Positions 15,871-25,390 of a DNA stretch of 64,000 bases are shown piece after piece. The translations under genes were made by a program, and so were the position numbers. The DNA is from JAWXBM01 sp034440115 (lineage in GTDB: Bacteria > Pseudomonadota > Gammaproteobacteria > Xanthomonadales > SZUA-36): positions 1 through 64,000 of the forward strand of contig JAWXBM010000101.1 of NCBI GenBank assembly GCA_034440115.1, in the 5' to 3' direction. The notes under the pieces were generated by a model. It had not been told where the DNA came from. It saw only the letters and a list, made by a program, of their open reading frames with translations, and made no database searches. How positions within the stretch are numbered: the stretch's first letter is position 1; each line of letters starts with the position of its first letter.

Positions 15871-17757
15871 ATGTCTTACAACATGAACCCTGCCAGGCTG
15901 ATTTGGCTTGCCTTGCTGATATTGCTCAGCCCATCTGTATTTGCCCTTGGTTTGGGCAATATCAAGGTGGAGTCGTATCTTAACGAACCTCTCATCGCCC
16001 GTATCGATTTGCTGGTCCGACCAGGGGAAGATATTTCTGGTGTCACTGCCAAGCTGGCATCGGCCGAAGATTACGCCTTGATTGGTGCCAGTCGCGATGC
16101 GATTTCCGTGCCCCTGCGTTTCACCGTGGACACGCAAACAGATCAACCATTTGTGCGGGTTGCCAGCAATTTGCCGGTGAGCGAGCCGGTAGTTCGATTG
16201 ATTATTGAGTTGAACTGGGCCAGTGGCCGTTTATTGCGCGAATACACCCTGTTCCTTGACCCGCCTACGGTTCCATCAGTGTCCACGCCACCACCGGTCA
16301 TTGACCAGCGCAGGCAGCCACCAGCCGCAGCGCAGCCTGAACCCGCAATGGAAAGTGCTGTTGAAGAAGACTCCATTGTTGAAGATTCTTATTCGGCTGC
16401 GAAGCAAGCAGAACCGCCAGAGGAAGAGTCTGTCAGCCAAACGGGTGGGCAGTTCACCAGCGACAGTGGAGCCGAAGAAAGTGTATCCGACGAAAGTGTA
16501 TACGGACCGGTACAATCCGGAGATACACTCTGGCGCATTGCCAGCAACTGGGCTGATAGCTCTGGAGCCAGTGTTAACCAGGTCATGCTGGCGATTCAAC
16601 GCAACAACCCACAGGCTTTCATCAATAACAACATCAATCTGTTGAAACGCGGTGCCATTCTGCGTATGCCAGGCTCAGGCGATATCTCGGCAATTTCCTC
16701 CGCTGCTGCCCGCGAAGAAGTACAGCAACAAGAGCTGGTTTTTGCCGGCGGCGTGGCCTTACAGCCCAGTTCACAAGACAGCCCGCAAGCCAGTTCTCAG
16801 GCTATTGCGCCTGCAGTTGAAACACCACTGGTCGACGTTGCCTCTGAGATGAGCAGCACCAGCCAGGCAGACCCCCGTGTGAATGAAAGCCCACAACTGG
16901 AAATTGTACCGCCGTCAGAAGACTCCGGCACGGACAGCGCTTATGGTGCTAAAGACACAGCAGAGGGCAGTTCAGCTTCCACCTCGGCGGTGGCTTTACA
17001 GGAAGAGTTGGCTCGCAAAGAAGAGGCCCTGATCACCGAACAACAAACCAATGAATATCTGCAACAGCGAATCAAGGAGCTGGAATCTCAGGTTCAGGCT
17101 GTAGGCTCTGCGGATCTGGTTGTAGAAGATGAAGAAATGGCCGCCATGGAATCGCGCTTGCGGGATCAGCGCCAGGCAGATGATAGTGCTGGCGATGTCG
17201 AAGCGGAAGCGGTTCAGGCTGCGCCCGCTGTTCCGCAAGTGACTACTGATTCAAGCTCGGCTGGAAAGCCCTGGTATACCCGTTGGATCACCTGGGTGAT
17301 TGTTCTTTTGGTACTGGCAGCCGCTGCGTTCGGATGGCTCCGCAGTCGTCGCGGCGGTGATGCTCCGGAACTGGCCGTTGCTGATACGAATGAAACTGGG
17401 GTGCGTGGCATTAAGGACGAAGCAGAAGAAATCCTCAAAGTCCTCAAGCCCGCAGATAAACCGGCACATTCCATTGACGAGGATAGTGATACCGTCAGTG
17501 ATGCAAGCTCTAAAGAGGAGTCGGATGACGATTCGGGCAGGCCGGTAACCCGGTTTAGCCAGTCGAGACATTTTGATCATGAAGAAGCCCATGTCCTTGA
17601 TGAAGACAGTGCAGACCCTGAGGTCAGGCTTGACCTGGCGAGGGCTTATATTGCCATGGGTGATCGCGAAGCTGCCCGTGCCATCCTGGGTGAGGTTATT
17701 GAACATGGCGATGAAGCCCAGAAGGCAGAAGCACAAGATATGCTGGCTGGCCTGTAG
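15871..17757 (+). CDS. fimV: FimV-like LysM and membrane protein
   Basis: The 628-residue product has a signal peptide (cleavage after FA-25) and the FimV N-terminal domain (LGLGNIKVESYLNEPL). A LysM-type peptidoglycan-binding region follows at about 211-267, then a coiled coil at about 375-411, one membrane helix at about 470-490 and an acidic cytoplasmic tail ending in a FimV C-terminal TPR-like motif (about 583-628). FimV organises cell poles and type IV pilus function. It is shorter than the roughly 900-residue P. aeruginosa protein, mainly in the acidic tail. ATG 15871 is preferred because GGAGGG lies 4 bases upstream; GTG 15841 is the alternative. Confidence 0.92.
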   Translation: MSYNMNPARLIWLALLILLSPSVFALGLGNIKVESYLNEPLIARIDLLVRPGEDISGVTAKLASAEDYALIGASRDAISVPLRFTVDTQTDQPFVRVASNLPVSEPVVRLIIELNWASGRLLREYTLFLDPPTVPSVSTPPPVIDQRRQPPAAAQPEPAMESAVEEDSIVEDSYSAAKQAEPPEEESVSQTGGQFTSDSGAEESVSDESVYGPVQSGDTLWRIASNWADSSGASVNQVMLAIQRNNPQAFINNNINLLKRGAILRMPGSGDISAISSAAAREEVQQQELVFAGGVALQPSSQDSPQASSQAIAPAVETPLVDVASEMSSTSQADPRVNESPQLEIVPPSEDSGTDSAYGAKDTAEGSSASTSAVALQEELARKEEALITEQQTNEYLQQRIKELESQVQAVGSADLVVEDEEMAAMESRLRDQRQADDSAGDVEAEAVQAAPAVPQVTTDSSSAGKPWYTRWITWVIVLLVLAAAAFGWLRSRRGGDAPELAVADTNETGVRGIKDEAEEILKVLKPADKPAHSIDEDSDTVSDASSKEESDDDSGRPVTRFSQSRHFDHEEAHVLDEDSADPEVRLDLARAYIAMGDREAARAILGEVIEHGDEAQKAEAQDMLAGL

Positions 17758-17791
17758 GTGAGCTAAGGCTGATAAATGGACTGATCTCAGG

Positions 17792-17822
17792 GGCCGGGCA
17801 GGGCAACCTGTCCGGCCTTTGT
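17792..17822 (+). terminator. Terminator between fimV and truA
   Basis: An 11-bp stem (GGCCGGGCAGG with CCTGTCCGGCC, one G-U pair) closes a GCAA tetraloop and is followed by TTTGTCTTT. It shows that truA translation cannot begin at TTG 17819. Confidence 0.88.
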
Positions 17823-17842
17823 CTTTCTTCAGGAACAGGAAT

Positions 17843-18631
17843 ATGCGCTACGCCATTGGGCTGGAATACGACGGCAGCGGTTATCTGGGTTGGCAGATAC
17901 AGCGTCAGGAGCCCACGGTACAGGGTTGCCTGGAGCAGGCCGTTGCGCAGGTTGCGAATCACGAAGTGCGGATCCATTGCTGTGGACGTACGGACTCGGG
18001 TGTACATGCTCTTTGCCAAGTAGCACATTTCGATTCCATGGCAGAACGCAGTGAACGTGCCTGGGTACTGGGGATTAACAGTAATTTACCGGCTGACATC
18101 AGTGTGTTGTGGATACGCCAGGTAGATGATGATTTTCATGCCCGCTTTGCAGCTTATGCCCGGTCTTATCAATACCGGGTGCTGAACCGCTGGATACGAC
18201 CGGCTTTGGAAGCGCGTTACGTCAGCTGGTATCGCAAACCGCTGGATGCAGCACGGATGCATGAGGCGGCACAGTTGCTGTTGGGTGCACATGATTTTTC
18301 GGCATTTCGGGCAGCAGGGTGTCAGGCCACACATGCGATCAGGGAAATCCAGGCGATCAGCGTCCGCCGACAGGATAACCGGATATTGTTGGACGTGACG
18401 GCCAATGGTTTCCTCTACCACATGGTGCGGAATATTGCCGGTAATCTGATGGCCATCGGCAGTGGCGAGCAGAAGCCCGGTTGGATGGCACAGTTGCTTG
18501 CAGGCCGGGACAGGACTCTGGCTGCCGCAACTGCAGCGCCGGAAGGTTTGTATTTCATGGGTGCGCGGTACCCGGAAAAATACGCGCTGCCTTCAACAGC
18601 GATTGATTTCCCGGATCAGCGGGTTCATTAA
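17843..18631 (+). CDS. truA: tRNA pseudouridine(38-40) synthase TruA
   Basis: The 262-residue product has the TruA catalytic Asp-51 in GRTDSGVHA, plus GLEYDGSGYLGWQ, NSNLPADI and ANGFLYHMVRN. It isomerises uridines 38-40 in the anticodon stem-loop of several tRNAs. ATG 17843 has AGGAAC 6 bases upstream. It stands between fimV and trpF in the conserved order, with trpF 26 bases downstream. Confidence 0.96.
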   Translation: MRYAIGLEYDGSGYLGWQIQRQEPTVQGCLEQAVAQVANHEVRIHCCGRTDSGVHALCQVAHFDSMAERSERAWVLGINSNLPADISVLWIRQVDDDFHARFAAYARSYQYRVLNRWIRPALEARYVSWYRKPLDAARMHEAAQLLLGAHDFSAFRAAGCQATHAIREIQAISVRRQDNRILLDVTANGFLYHMVRNIAGNLMAIGSGEQKPGWMAQLLAGRDRTLAAATAAPEGLYFMGARYPEKYALPSTAIDFPDQRVH

Positions 18632-18657
18632 TGGCCTATCGATAAAGAATCAGCGGA

Positions 18658-19272
18658 ATGAATAATGTAAGGGTAAAAATATGTGGTCTGACCCGCGATG
18701 AAGACGTCGCGGCAGCCGTGGGCTGCGGCGTAGATGCGCTTGGATTCGTCTTTGTGCCCGACAGCAAGCGCTGCATTACTGCAGCCACAGCCACAAGACT
18801 TTGTCAGTTGGTCCCGGCTTTTATTTCACGGGTTGGATTGTTCCTGGACCAACCAGTTGCTGATATCGAAGAAATATTGCAGCAGGTGCCGCTCAGCGCC
18901 TTGCAATTTCACGGCCGCGAAAGCGCCGAATTTTGCAGACAGTTCATGCGCCCGTATATCAAGTCAGTGAGCCTTGAAGCAGGTAGCAGTATCTCTGATT
19001 TGGAGCACGTCTATCCTGACGCGGCTGCCATATTAGTAGACAGTCATGAACCCGGTGGCCTGGGAGGCACGGGAAAAACATTGGACTGGCAGCAGGTTCA
19101 ACCCGGTTCGCGACCGCTGATATTGGCCGGCGGTTTGAACCCACAGAATGTCGCGGCTGCGATACAGTTGGTTCGCCCTTGGGCGGTAGATGTATCCAGT
19201 GGCGTGGAGTTTTCTCCTGGCATCAAGGATGCCGCAGCAATAAAGCTATTTATCAGCGAGGCAAGGCAGTGA
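18658..19272 (+). CDS. trpF: Phosphoribosylanthranilate isomerase
   Basis: The 204-residue TIM-barrel protein starts with VKICGLTRDED (catalytic Cys) and contains QFHGRES, DSHEPGGLGGTGKTLDW (with a catalytic Asp) and ILAGGLNPQNV. It performs the third committed step of tryptophan synthesis. Its TGA overlaps the GTG of trpB. The absence of trpC and trpD next to it is normal for this lineage, where they lie elsewhere. Confidence 0.96.
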   Translation: MNNVRVKICGLTRDEDVAAAVGCGVDALGFVFVPDSKRCITAATATRLCQLVPAFISRVGLFLDQPVADIEEILQQVPLSALQFHGRESAEFCRQFMRPYIKSVSLEAGSSISDLEHVYPDAAAILVDSHEPGGLGGTGKTLDWQQVQPGSRPLILAGGLNPQNVAAAIQLVRPWAVDVSSGVEFSPGIKDAAAIKLFISEARQ

Positions 19273-20528
19273 GTACAGAGGCGTTACAGGCATTATTCCA
19301 AGCAACATCCCAAGCAACATCCCAAGTATCAACTCTGGTATCAGAGCCCGATAATGGAGGGCATTTTGGCCCCTACGGCGGCAGTTATGTATCTGAAACA
19401 CTGATACACGCACTGGATGAGCTGAAAACAGCCTGGAATCGCTGGCGTAAAGACGATGATTTCGTCGCCAGGCTGGATGCCGATCTGGCGCATTTTGTCG
19501 GCCGGCCGTCACCGGTCTATTTCGCCAAACGGTTGACCGAATTATCGGGCGGGGCTCGTATCCTGCTCAAACGTGAGGATTTGAATCACACCGGTGCGCA
19601 CAAGATCAACAACACCGTTGGCCAGGCCTTACTGGCTGAGCAAATGGGTAAAAACAGATTGATCGCCGAAACCGGAGCGGGGCAGCATGGCGTTGCTTCT
19701 GCAACAGTGGCTGCGCGGGCGGGCAAGGAATGTGTGGTCTACATGGGCGAAATCGATATTGCCCGTCAAGCCAGCAACGTGTTTCGCATGAAGCTGCTGG
19801 GCGCGGAAGTTCGCCCCGTCAGTAGTGGGTCGAAAACCCTGAAGGATGCTTTGAATGAGGCCATGCGGGATTGGGTATCGAACATCGACGATACTTTTTA
19901 CATCATCGGTACCGCAGCGGGTCCGCATCCTTACCCGGTTATGGTGCGGGATTTCAATGCCATCGTGGGCCGCGAAGCCAGGCGCCAGATGCTGCAACAA
20001 TATGATGCTTTGCCGGATGCGCTGGTTGCCTGCGTTGGCGGCGGCTCCAATGCCATAGGTCTGTTCCATCCTTTTATTGGCGACAGCTCGGTCAGGATGT
20101 TTGGTGTTGAAGCGGCTGGGCGAGGTCTGTCTTCCGGTGAACATTCGGCATCTTTGTGTGCTGGCCGGCCGGGCATCCTGCACGGTTGTCGCACCTATTT
20201 GATGGATGACAGTAATGGGCAGATCATCGATACCCACTCTGTTTCAGCCGGTTTGGATTATCCGGGAGTAGGCCCGGAGCATTCCTGGCTGAAGGATACG
20301 GGCCGGGTCGAATACGTGGGTATTACCGATCAGGAGGCACTGGATGCATTCCATAAACTGACCCGCCTTGAAGGCATTCTGCCAGCGCTGGAAAGCAGTC
20401 ATGCGGTTGCCTATGGCATGAAGCTGGCGGCAAACATGCGGCCGGATCAGACGGTTCTGGTTAATTTGTCGGGCAGGGGCGATAAGGATGTAGCCACCGT
20501 GGCAGACCTGGAGAAAATAACGCTGTGA
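19269..20528 (+). CDS. trpB: Tryptophan synthase beta chain
   Basis: The product is 419 residues. The PLP lysine is Lys-112 in HTGAHKINNT; GGGSNAIG binds the phosphate of PLP. It joins indole with serine in the alpha2-beta2 complex with TrpA. The start is GTG 19269, overlapping the trpF stop (GTGA). The N-terminal extension before GHFGPYGG contains a duplicated 12-base unit encoding Gln-Ala-Thr-Ser twice (about 19299-19322), a small lineage-specific expansion outside the catalytic core. Confidence 0.97.
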   Translation: MSTEALQALFQATSQATSQVSTLVSEPDNGGHFGPYGGSYVSETLIHALDELKTAWNRWRKDDDFVARLDADLAHFVGRPSPVYFAKRLTELSGGARILLKREDLNHTGAHKINNTVGQALLAEQMGKNRLIAETGAGQHGVASATVAARAGKECVVYMGEIDIARQASNVFRMKLLGAEVRPVSSGSKTLKDALNEAMRDWVSNIDDTFYIIGTAAGPHPYPVMVRDFNAIVGREARRQMLQQYDALPDALVACVGGGSNAIGLFHPFIGDSSVRMFGVEAAGRGLSSGEHSASLCAGRPGILHGCRTYLMDDSNGQIIDTHSVSAGLDYPGVGPEHSWLKDTGRVEYVGITDQEALDAFHKLTRLEGILPALESSHAVAYGMKLAANMRPDQTVLVNLSGRGDKDVATVADLEKITL

Positions 20529-21337
20529 CTAATCGCATAGACCAATGTTTCATCCGGCTTGCCGCCAAATCCCGCAAGGCGCTGGTGCCATTTATCACTG
20601 CTGGTGACCCGCATCCGGACTGGACTGTGGGCATCATGCACCAGTTGGTGGCGTCAGGTGCCGATTTGCTGGAGCTGGGTATTCCTTTTTCCGATCCGAT
20701 GGCCGACGGGCCGGTAATACAGGCTGCCAGTGAACGTGCCATTCGCAAGGGCGTCTCGTTGCGTTCGGTTTTGAGCATGGTGGCAAGCTTCAGGGAACAG
20801 GATCAGACTACTCCGGTAGTCCTGATGGGCTATATGAATCCGATCGAACGCTATGGCTATGAAGCTTTAGCCGCAGATGCCGAAAAATCAGGCGTGGATG
20901 GCATACTGATGGTGGATTGCCCGCCTGAAGAAATGCTGGAGTTGACGATTCTGTTAGAGCAGCATGGCGTCCACCCGATTCGTTTGCTGGCCCCGACGAC
21001 CACATCTGCACGGATCGGCTTGGTGGCAAAGCATGCCAAGGGTTATTTGTATTACGTCTCCTTCAAAGGCATAACGGGCGCGGACAAACTGGATCAAGCA
21101 GGCATCGTGGCTCCCCTGAAAGAAATAAGGCAACACACCGACTTGCCAATAGCCGTGGGCTTCGGCATTAAGGATGCCGAAACAGCCGCCGCTGTATCGC
21201 AACTGGCTGATGGGGTGGTAATCGGCAGCGCGCTGGTTGAAACGCTGGCCAAAGCAATTTCAGTTGAGAATGCTGCTGAGTTGGCTGCCGGGTTTCTTGC
21301 GCCAGTTCGTAAGGCCATGGACAATGTGGCAGCATAA
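20525..21337 (+). CDS. trpA: Tryptophan synthase alpha chain
   Basis: The 270-residue TIM barrel carries the catalytic Glu-50 in LLELGIPFSDPMADGP and the phosphate-binding VGFGIKDAE. It cleaves indole-3-glycerol phosphate and passes indole to TrpB. The start is GTG 20525, overlapping the trpB stop by four bases. This is the third successive coupled gene in the trpFBA unit. Confidence 0.97.
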   Translation: MTNRIDQCFIRLAAKSRKALVPFITAGDPHPDWTVGIMHQLVASGADLLELGIPFSDPMADGPVIQAASERAIRKGVSLRSVLSMVASFREQDQTTPVVLMGYMNPIERYGYEALAADAEKSGVDGILMVDCPPEEMLELTILLEQHGVHPIRLLAPTTTSARIGLVAKHAKGYLYYVSFKGITGADKLDQAGIVAPLKEIRQHTDLPIAVGFGIKDAETAAAVSQLADGVVIGSALVETLAKAISVENAAELAAGFLAPVRKAMDNVAA

Positions 21338-21369
21338 GCCAGCCGCGGTAACCAGAGAGAGACAGTCTA

Positions 21370-22263
21370 ATGAGTTGGTTCCAGAAACTGATGCCAGCAA
21401 GAATTCGCACTGAGGGTGGTAACAAGCGTACGGTACCTGAAGGCTTGTGGACCAAGTGCCCGGACTGCACAGCGGTGCTGTATCGCCCGGAACTGGAGCG
21501 CAACCTGTTGGTATGTCCCAAGTGCAACAAGCACATGCCGGTGGGCGCACGGGCCCGTTTGCTGCAGTTCTTTGATCCCGATACCACCCAGGAAATCGCC
21601 GCCAATCTGGAACCCACCGACCCGCTCAAGTTCCGTGATACCAAAAAATACAAAGACCGCATCATTGCCTCGCAGAAAGCTACCGGTGAGAAAGACGCGC
21701 TGATCGCCATGCGCGGAAAAATGCAGGATGCGCCATTGATCGCCTGTGCTTTCGAATTCCGCTTTATGGGTGGATCCATGGGTTCAGTGGTAGGGGAAAA
21801 GTTTGCCCGTGCCGGGCAGGAAAGTTTGCGTACCCGTACTCCCCTGGTGTGTTTTTCGGCCACCGGCGGTGCGCGCATGCAGGAAGGTTTGTTGTCGCTG
21901 ATGCAGATGGCCAAAACCAGTGTGGTGCTGGCCAAACTGGCTGAAAACGGTATTCCCTTTATCTCGGTTTTGACGCATCCCACCATGGGTGGTGTGTCGG
22001 CCAGTTTGGGTATGCTGGGTGACGTGAATATCGCGGAGCCCGGTGCATTGATCGGTTTCGCGGGCCCGCGCGTGATCGAACAAACCGTTCGGGAAAAACT
22101 GCCGGAAGGTTTTCAACGGGCAGAGTTCTTGTTGGAGAAAGGTGCCATCGACATGATCGTGGACCGGCGCCAGTTACGTGACCAGATCGCCCGCCTGCTG
22201 GCATTGCTTGGTGGCGGCTCACAGCCCCGGCCGGTAATTGGCGAACTGGTGCACCTGAGCTGA
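21370..22263 (+). CDS. accD: Acetyl-CoA carboxylase carboxyltransferase subunit beta
   Basis: The 297-residue product has the N-terminal zinc ribbon Cys-30/Cys-33 and Cys-49/Cys-52 and the crotonase-like carboxyltransferase core (GGSMGSVVGEKF, TGGARMQEG, GFAGPRVIEQT). With AccA it transfers the carboxyl group from biotin to acetyl-CoA, the first step of fatty acid synthesis. It lies 32 bases after trpA in the common trpA-accD-folC order, preceded by a purine-rich GAGAGAGA ribosome site. Confidence 0.97.
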   Translation: MSWFQKLMPARIRTEGGNKRTVPEGLWTKCPDCTAVLYRPELERNLLVCPKCNKHMPVGARARLLQFFDPDTTQEIAANLEPTDPLKFRDTKKYKDRIIASQKATGEKDALIAMRGKMQDAPLIACAFEFRFMGGSMGSVVGEKFARAGQESLRTRTPLVCFSATGGARMQEGLLSLMQMAKTSVVLAKLAENGIPFISVLTHPTMGGVSASLGMLGDVNIAEPGALIGFAGPRVIEQTVREKLPEGFQRAEFLLEKGAIDMIVDRRQLRDQIARLLALLGGGSQPRPVIGELVHLS

Positions 22264-22303
22264 AGTAATCCTGTTTTTTCAGCCGGTTTTCGACACGGCG
22301 TTC

Positions 22304-23614
22304 ATGGCTAATTCGCACCCCTCTATGCCCAGTAATCCTGACCTCAAAAAACTGCAGGATTGGCTGCGTGTTTTGGAAACACGCCATCCCACCACCATTG
22401 ATCTGGGTCTGGCTCGTGTGGGCGAAGTCTGGCGCCGGTTGGGACAACCGCGGCCGGCAAAACAAGTCTTTATCGTGGCAGGCACCAATGGCAAGGGCTC
22501 TACGGTGGCCTACATCGATGCTATGTTGCGAGCCTTATCCTTTCGCAGCGGCATGTACACCTCACCGCATGTGTTTCGCTACAACGAGCGTGTCAAGACG
22601 GGTGACCAGAGAGAGACTAAAGAAGCCAGCGACGCCGAAATGGTCGCGGCGCTCAATGCCGTAGAACAAGCCAGGGCGGACACAGGTTTGAGCTATTTCG
22701 AGCACGGAACACTGGCCGCTTTTCTGCTGATGGAGCAAGCGGAGCTGGATTTTGCGGTGCTTGAGGTTGGTCTTGGCGGGCGGCTGGATGCAGTAAACCT
22801 GATTAATGCGGATTGTACCGTGATCACTCCGATCGGTCTGGACCACCAGGAATACCTGGGCCCGGATCGGGAATCCATTGGTTGCGAAAAGGCTGGTATT
22901 TTGCGCCAGGGTCGTCCTTTGATCTGCGGTGAAGCCGAACCACCAGCCAGTGTGATACGTCGCGCACAGGATCTGGCGGTGCCGGTGCAGCGATTGGGTA
23001 AGGAATTCCGGGTGCAATTGCGCGAGGAAGGCTTGCTTTGGCAGAGTGAAAACCAGCAATTGATGCTGCCTGAACCGCCGTTGATGGGACCTCATCAGTG
23101 CAACAACCTGGCGACTGCCGTTGCTGCGGTAGGCACCTTGTTGCCAGAGGCTGTTGCGCAACCAGAAAAACTCGCGCAAGGCATCAAGGCAGTGCGCCTG
23201 CCCGGTCGTTTGCAGCCGCATCCTCATGACCCGCGCATCATCATCGATGTCGGGCACAATCCATTGGCGGCCGAGGTGGTCAGTCAAATGCTGCACGCAA
23301 ACGGTAGCCGTGCAGATATCTGTGTGTTGGCCATGTTGCGTGACAAAGATGCAGCAGAGGTGGTCCGTATCCTGGACGGACAAGTAGGCCAATGGTTCTG
23401 CGCTGGATTGGAAGGTGAGCGTGGTCGCAGCGGGGTCGAACTGGCCGAGTTGGTGGCGGGAATCAGCGGTCGACAACGCGTCAAAGCATTTGCTCAGGTT
23501 GAAGATGCAGTGCTAGCTGCCGCTCACAACGCAGCAGAATTTCAACTGATACTGGTATTCGGATCTTTTGTTACTGCAGCAAAAGCTCTGGGTTGCGGTT
23601 TGCCCAAGGTATAG
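22304..23614 (+). CDS. folC: Bifunctional folylpolyglutamate/dihydrofolate synthase
   Basis: The 436-residue product has the Mur-ligase P-loop VAGTNGKGST and the family stretches YTSPHVFRYNERV, YFEHGTLAAF, LEVGLGGRLDAVN and DHQEYLGPDRESIG. It adds glutamate to dihydropteroate and then to folates. No clear Shine-Dalgarno sequence precedes ATG 22304; ATG 22325 is an alternative. The position between accD and the SPOR gene is the conserved order. Confidence 0.95.
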   Translation: MANSHPSMPSNPDLKKLQDWLRVLETRHPTTIDLGLARVGEVWRRLGQPRPAKQVFIVAGTNGKGSTVAYIDAMLRALSFRSGMYTSPHVFRYNERVKTGDQRETKEASDAEMVAALNAVEQARADTGLSYFEHGTLAAFLLMEQAELDFAVLEVGLGGRLDAVNLINADCTVITPIGLDHQEYLGPDRESIGCEKAGILRQGRPLICGEAEPPASVIRRAQDLAVPVQRLGKEFRVQLREEGLLWQSENQQLMLPEPPLMGPHQCNNLATAVAAVGTLLPEAVAQPEKLAQGIKAVRLPGRLQPHPHDPRIIIDVGHNPLAAEVVSQMLHANGSRADICVLAMLRDKDAAEVVRILDGQVGQWFCAGLEGERGRSGVELAELVAGISGRQRVKAFAQVEDAVLAAAHNAAEFQLILVFGSFVTAAKALGCGLPKV

Positions 23615-23727
23615 CCGTGTTGTTCCGGCCTTGCCCGGACAATGAATTAACACGCGGTGGGTCATGCTGCTAGAATCGCTCTGCACAGCAGCAACACGTT
23701 GCCATTTGACTAGCCGGAAGTAGCACT

Positions 23728-24738
23728 ATGGATAAAGCACTGAAACAACGCCTGGTCGGCGCCAGCGTTTTGATTGCATTAGCGGTGATCGTGCTGCCCA
23801 TGTTACTGAGTGGTCGGCCCGATTCAGAACAGCAGCAATCGGAGCAGATTGAGTTGCCGGCACGACCTGATGGTGCGTCCTTTGAGACTCGTCGTTTTCC
23901 CCTGGTAGAAGAAACGGCTGCACCCCAGAAGCGGGCGGAGCCCAGGGAACAAGTACAGCAATCACCCGAGTCAGATTCTGTCTCTCCGGGTGCTACTGCC
24001 AACGTTAATTCCCAACTGGGCGATACGGAAACCAACGACCCGGTGGCAAACGTGAGTACAGATGAAGTTGGAGATGTTGTGCAGCAAGTCGCATCGCAGG
24101 CGGATGAAGATGGCCTCGACGGCCTGCCGCCGATCGCTTCGATAGAACTGCCGGTCAGTGAAAAAGTGGATCTGCCCGTGGCTGTGGCAGCCCCCGTCCA
24201 GACAACGCCGGCGCAAAGTTCCAACGGCCGCTATGCCGTGCAAGTAGCCAGCCTGGGTAGTGAAGTCAATGCCAAACAATTGCAGTCCAATCTTGAAGCC
24301 AAAGGCTTCAATGCCGTCACTGACACAATTGAGTCCGATGTGGGCCGTTTGAATCGTGTCAGGGTAGGGCCTTATGACTCAGAAGCTGAAGCCATGGCGG
24401 CAGTAAAAAAAATTCACAGTCAGGTGGATGGTGTCAGTCCACGCATGGTAGACCTTGATCCGGCAGCCACAACCCTGGTTACCAACCCTTCAGATCCGCT
24501 GGTGCGATGGGTAGTGCAGTTGGGCAGTTTTGGTGAAAGCTCCAATGCAGAAAACTTGGTCACGCAGGTTCGTGCCCAAGGTTTGAGTGCGTACAGTGAA
24601 AAAGTCACTTCATCTTCTGGTGCTGCCATCAATCGCGTGCGTGTCGGGCCCTTTCTGCTACGTGGAGATGCGACTAAAGCGCAGCAGGATTTGAATTCCA
24701 GCCTCAGTATCAACGGCGTGGTCATGAGTGCGGATTGA
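23728..24738 (+). CDS. DedD-like cell-division protein with two SPOR domains
   Basis: The 336-residue product has a short cytoplasmic start, one membrane helix (about residues 9-28, VLIALAVIVLPMLL), a long acidic Pro/Ser/Glu linker and two SPOR-like repeats: about 168-240 (YAVQVASLGSE... NRVRVGPYDSEAEA) and about 257-333 (WVVQLGSFGES... NRVRVGPFLLRGDA). SPOR domains bind denuded peptidoglycan at the septum. The usual DedD at this locus has one SPOR domain, so the tandem pair is a departure. It lies between folC and cvpA as in Pseudomonas. Confidence 0.88.
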   Translation: MDKALKQRLVGASVLIALAVIVLPMLLSGRPDSEQQQSEQIELPARPDGASFETRRFPLVEETAAPQKRAEPREQVQQSPESDSVSPGATANVNSQLGDTETNDPVANVSTDEVGDVVQQVASQADEDGLDGLPPIASIELPVSEKVDLPVAVAAPVQTTPAQSSNGRYAVQVASLGSEVNAKQLQSNLEAKGFNAVTDTIESDVGRLNRVRVGPYDSEAEAMAAVKKIHSQVDGVSPRMVDLDPAATTLVTNPSDPLVRWVVQLGSFGESSNAENLVTQVRAQGLSAYSEKVTSSSGAAINRVRVGPFLLRGDATKAQQDLNSSLSINGVVMSAD

Positions 24739-24780
24739 TGTGCACTGGGTATTGGTCATAAAACTCCTCCAGCCTTAGCC

Positions 24781-25287
24781 ATGATTTGGCCTGATTACGT
24801 CATTCTGGCTGCCGTTGCCATCTCCGTATTGGTGGGTGCATTGCGTGGCTTTATTAAAGAAGTACTGGCTCTGGCCATCTGGGCCTTGGCTTTCGTGCTC
24901 GCCTATCGATTTGCTGGCGATGTAGGCGCTTTGATGGAGGCGCGGGTCAGCCTTCCGTCCGCCCGCCTGGCCATGGGGTTTGCCGGAATTTTTCTGGTTG
25001 TGCTGGTTTTGGGTGGGCTGCTGGTTTATTTGATCGGTCGGCTGGTGGAATCTACCGGCCTGAGTGGCACGGACAGATTGCTGGGTGGTGCCTTCGGCGC
25101 CGCCAGGGGATTGGCCATTGTAGTGACTTTCCTGTTGATAGCCGGATTAACCCCCATTCCTGCAGACCCCTGGTGGAAAGAATCAGCCCTGATTGAGAGA
25201 TTGATGCCTTTGGTGGATTGGGTCGCCGGGTTTTTGCCTGAGAGTGCCAGTCAACAACTGGATTTTGATCCCCAATCTGAACCTTAG
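24781..25287 (+). CDS. cvpA: CvpA family membrane protein
   Basis: The 168-residue product has four predicted membrane helices and the family pattern IWALAFVLAYRFA followed by GLSGTDRLLGGAFGAARG. CvpA was named for colicin V production in E. coli and affects envelope stress; its molecular role is unclear. It precedes purF, as in most gammaproteobacteria, but here 326 bases separate them. Confidence 0.93.
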   Translation: MIWPDYVILAAVAISVLVGALRGFIKEVLALAIWALAFVLAYRFAGDVGALMEARVSLPSARLAMGFAGIFLVVLVLGGLLVYLIGRLVESTGLSGTDRLLGGAFGAARGLAIVVTFLLIAGLTPIPADPWWKESALIERLMPLVDWVAGFLPESASQQLDFDPQSEP

Positions 25288-25390
25288 TCTGATCGCCAAT
25301 CTGATCAACTGGCCGAGCCCCAGCCGGGTCAAGGTCCCGATCAATAGATTGAAGCACAAAAATCCGCTGATAATGCTCAGGCGTATATTA

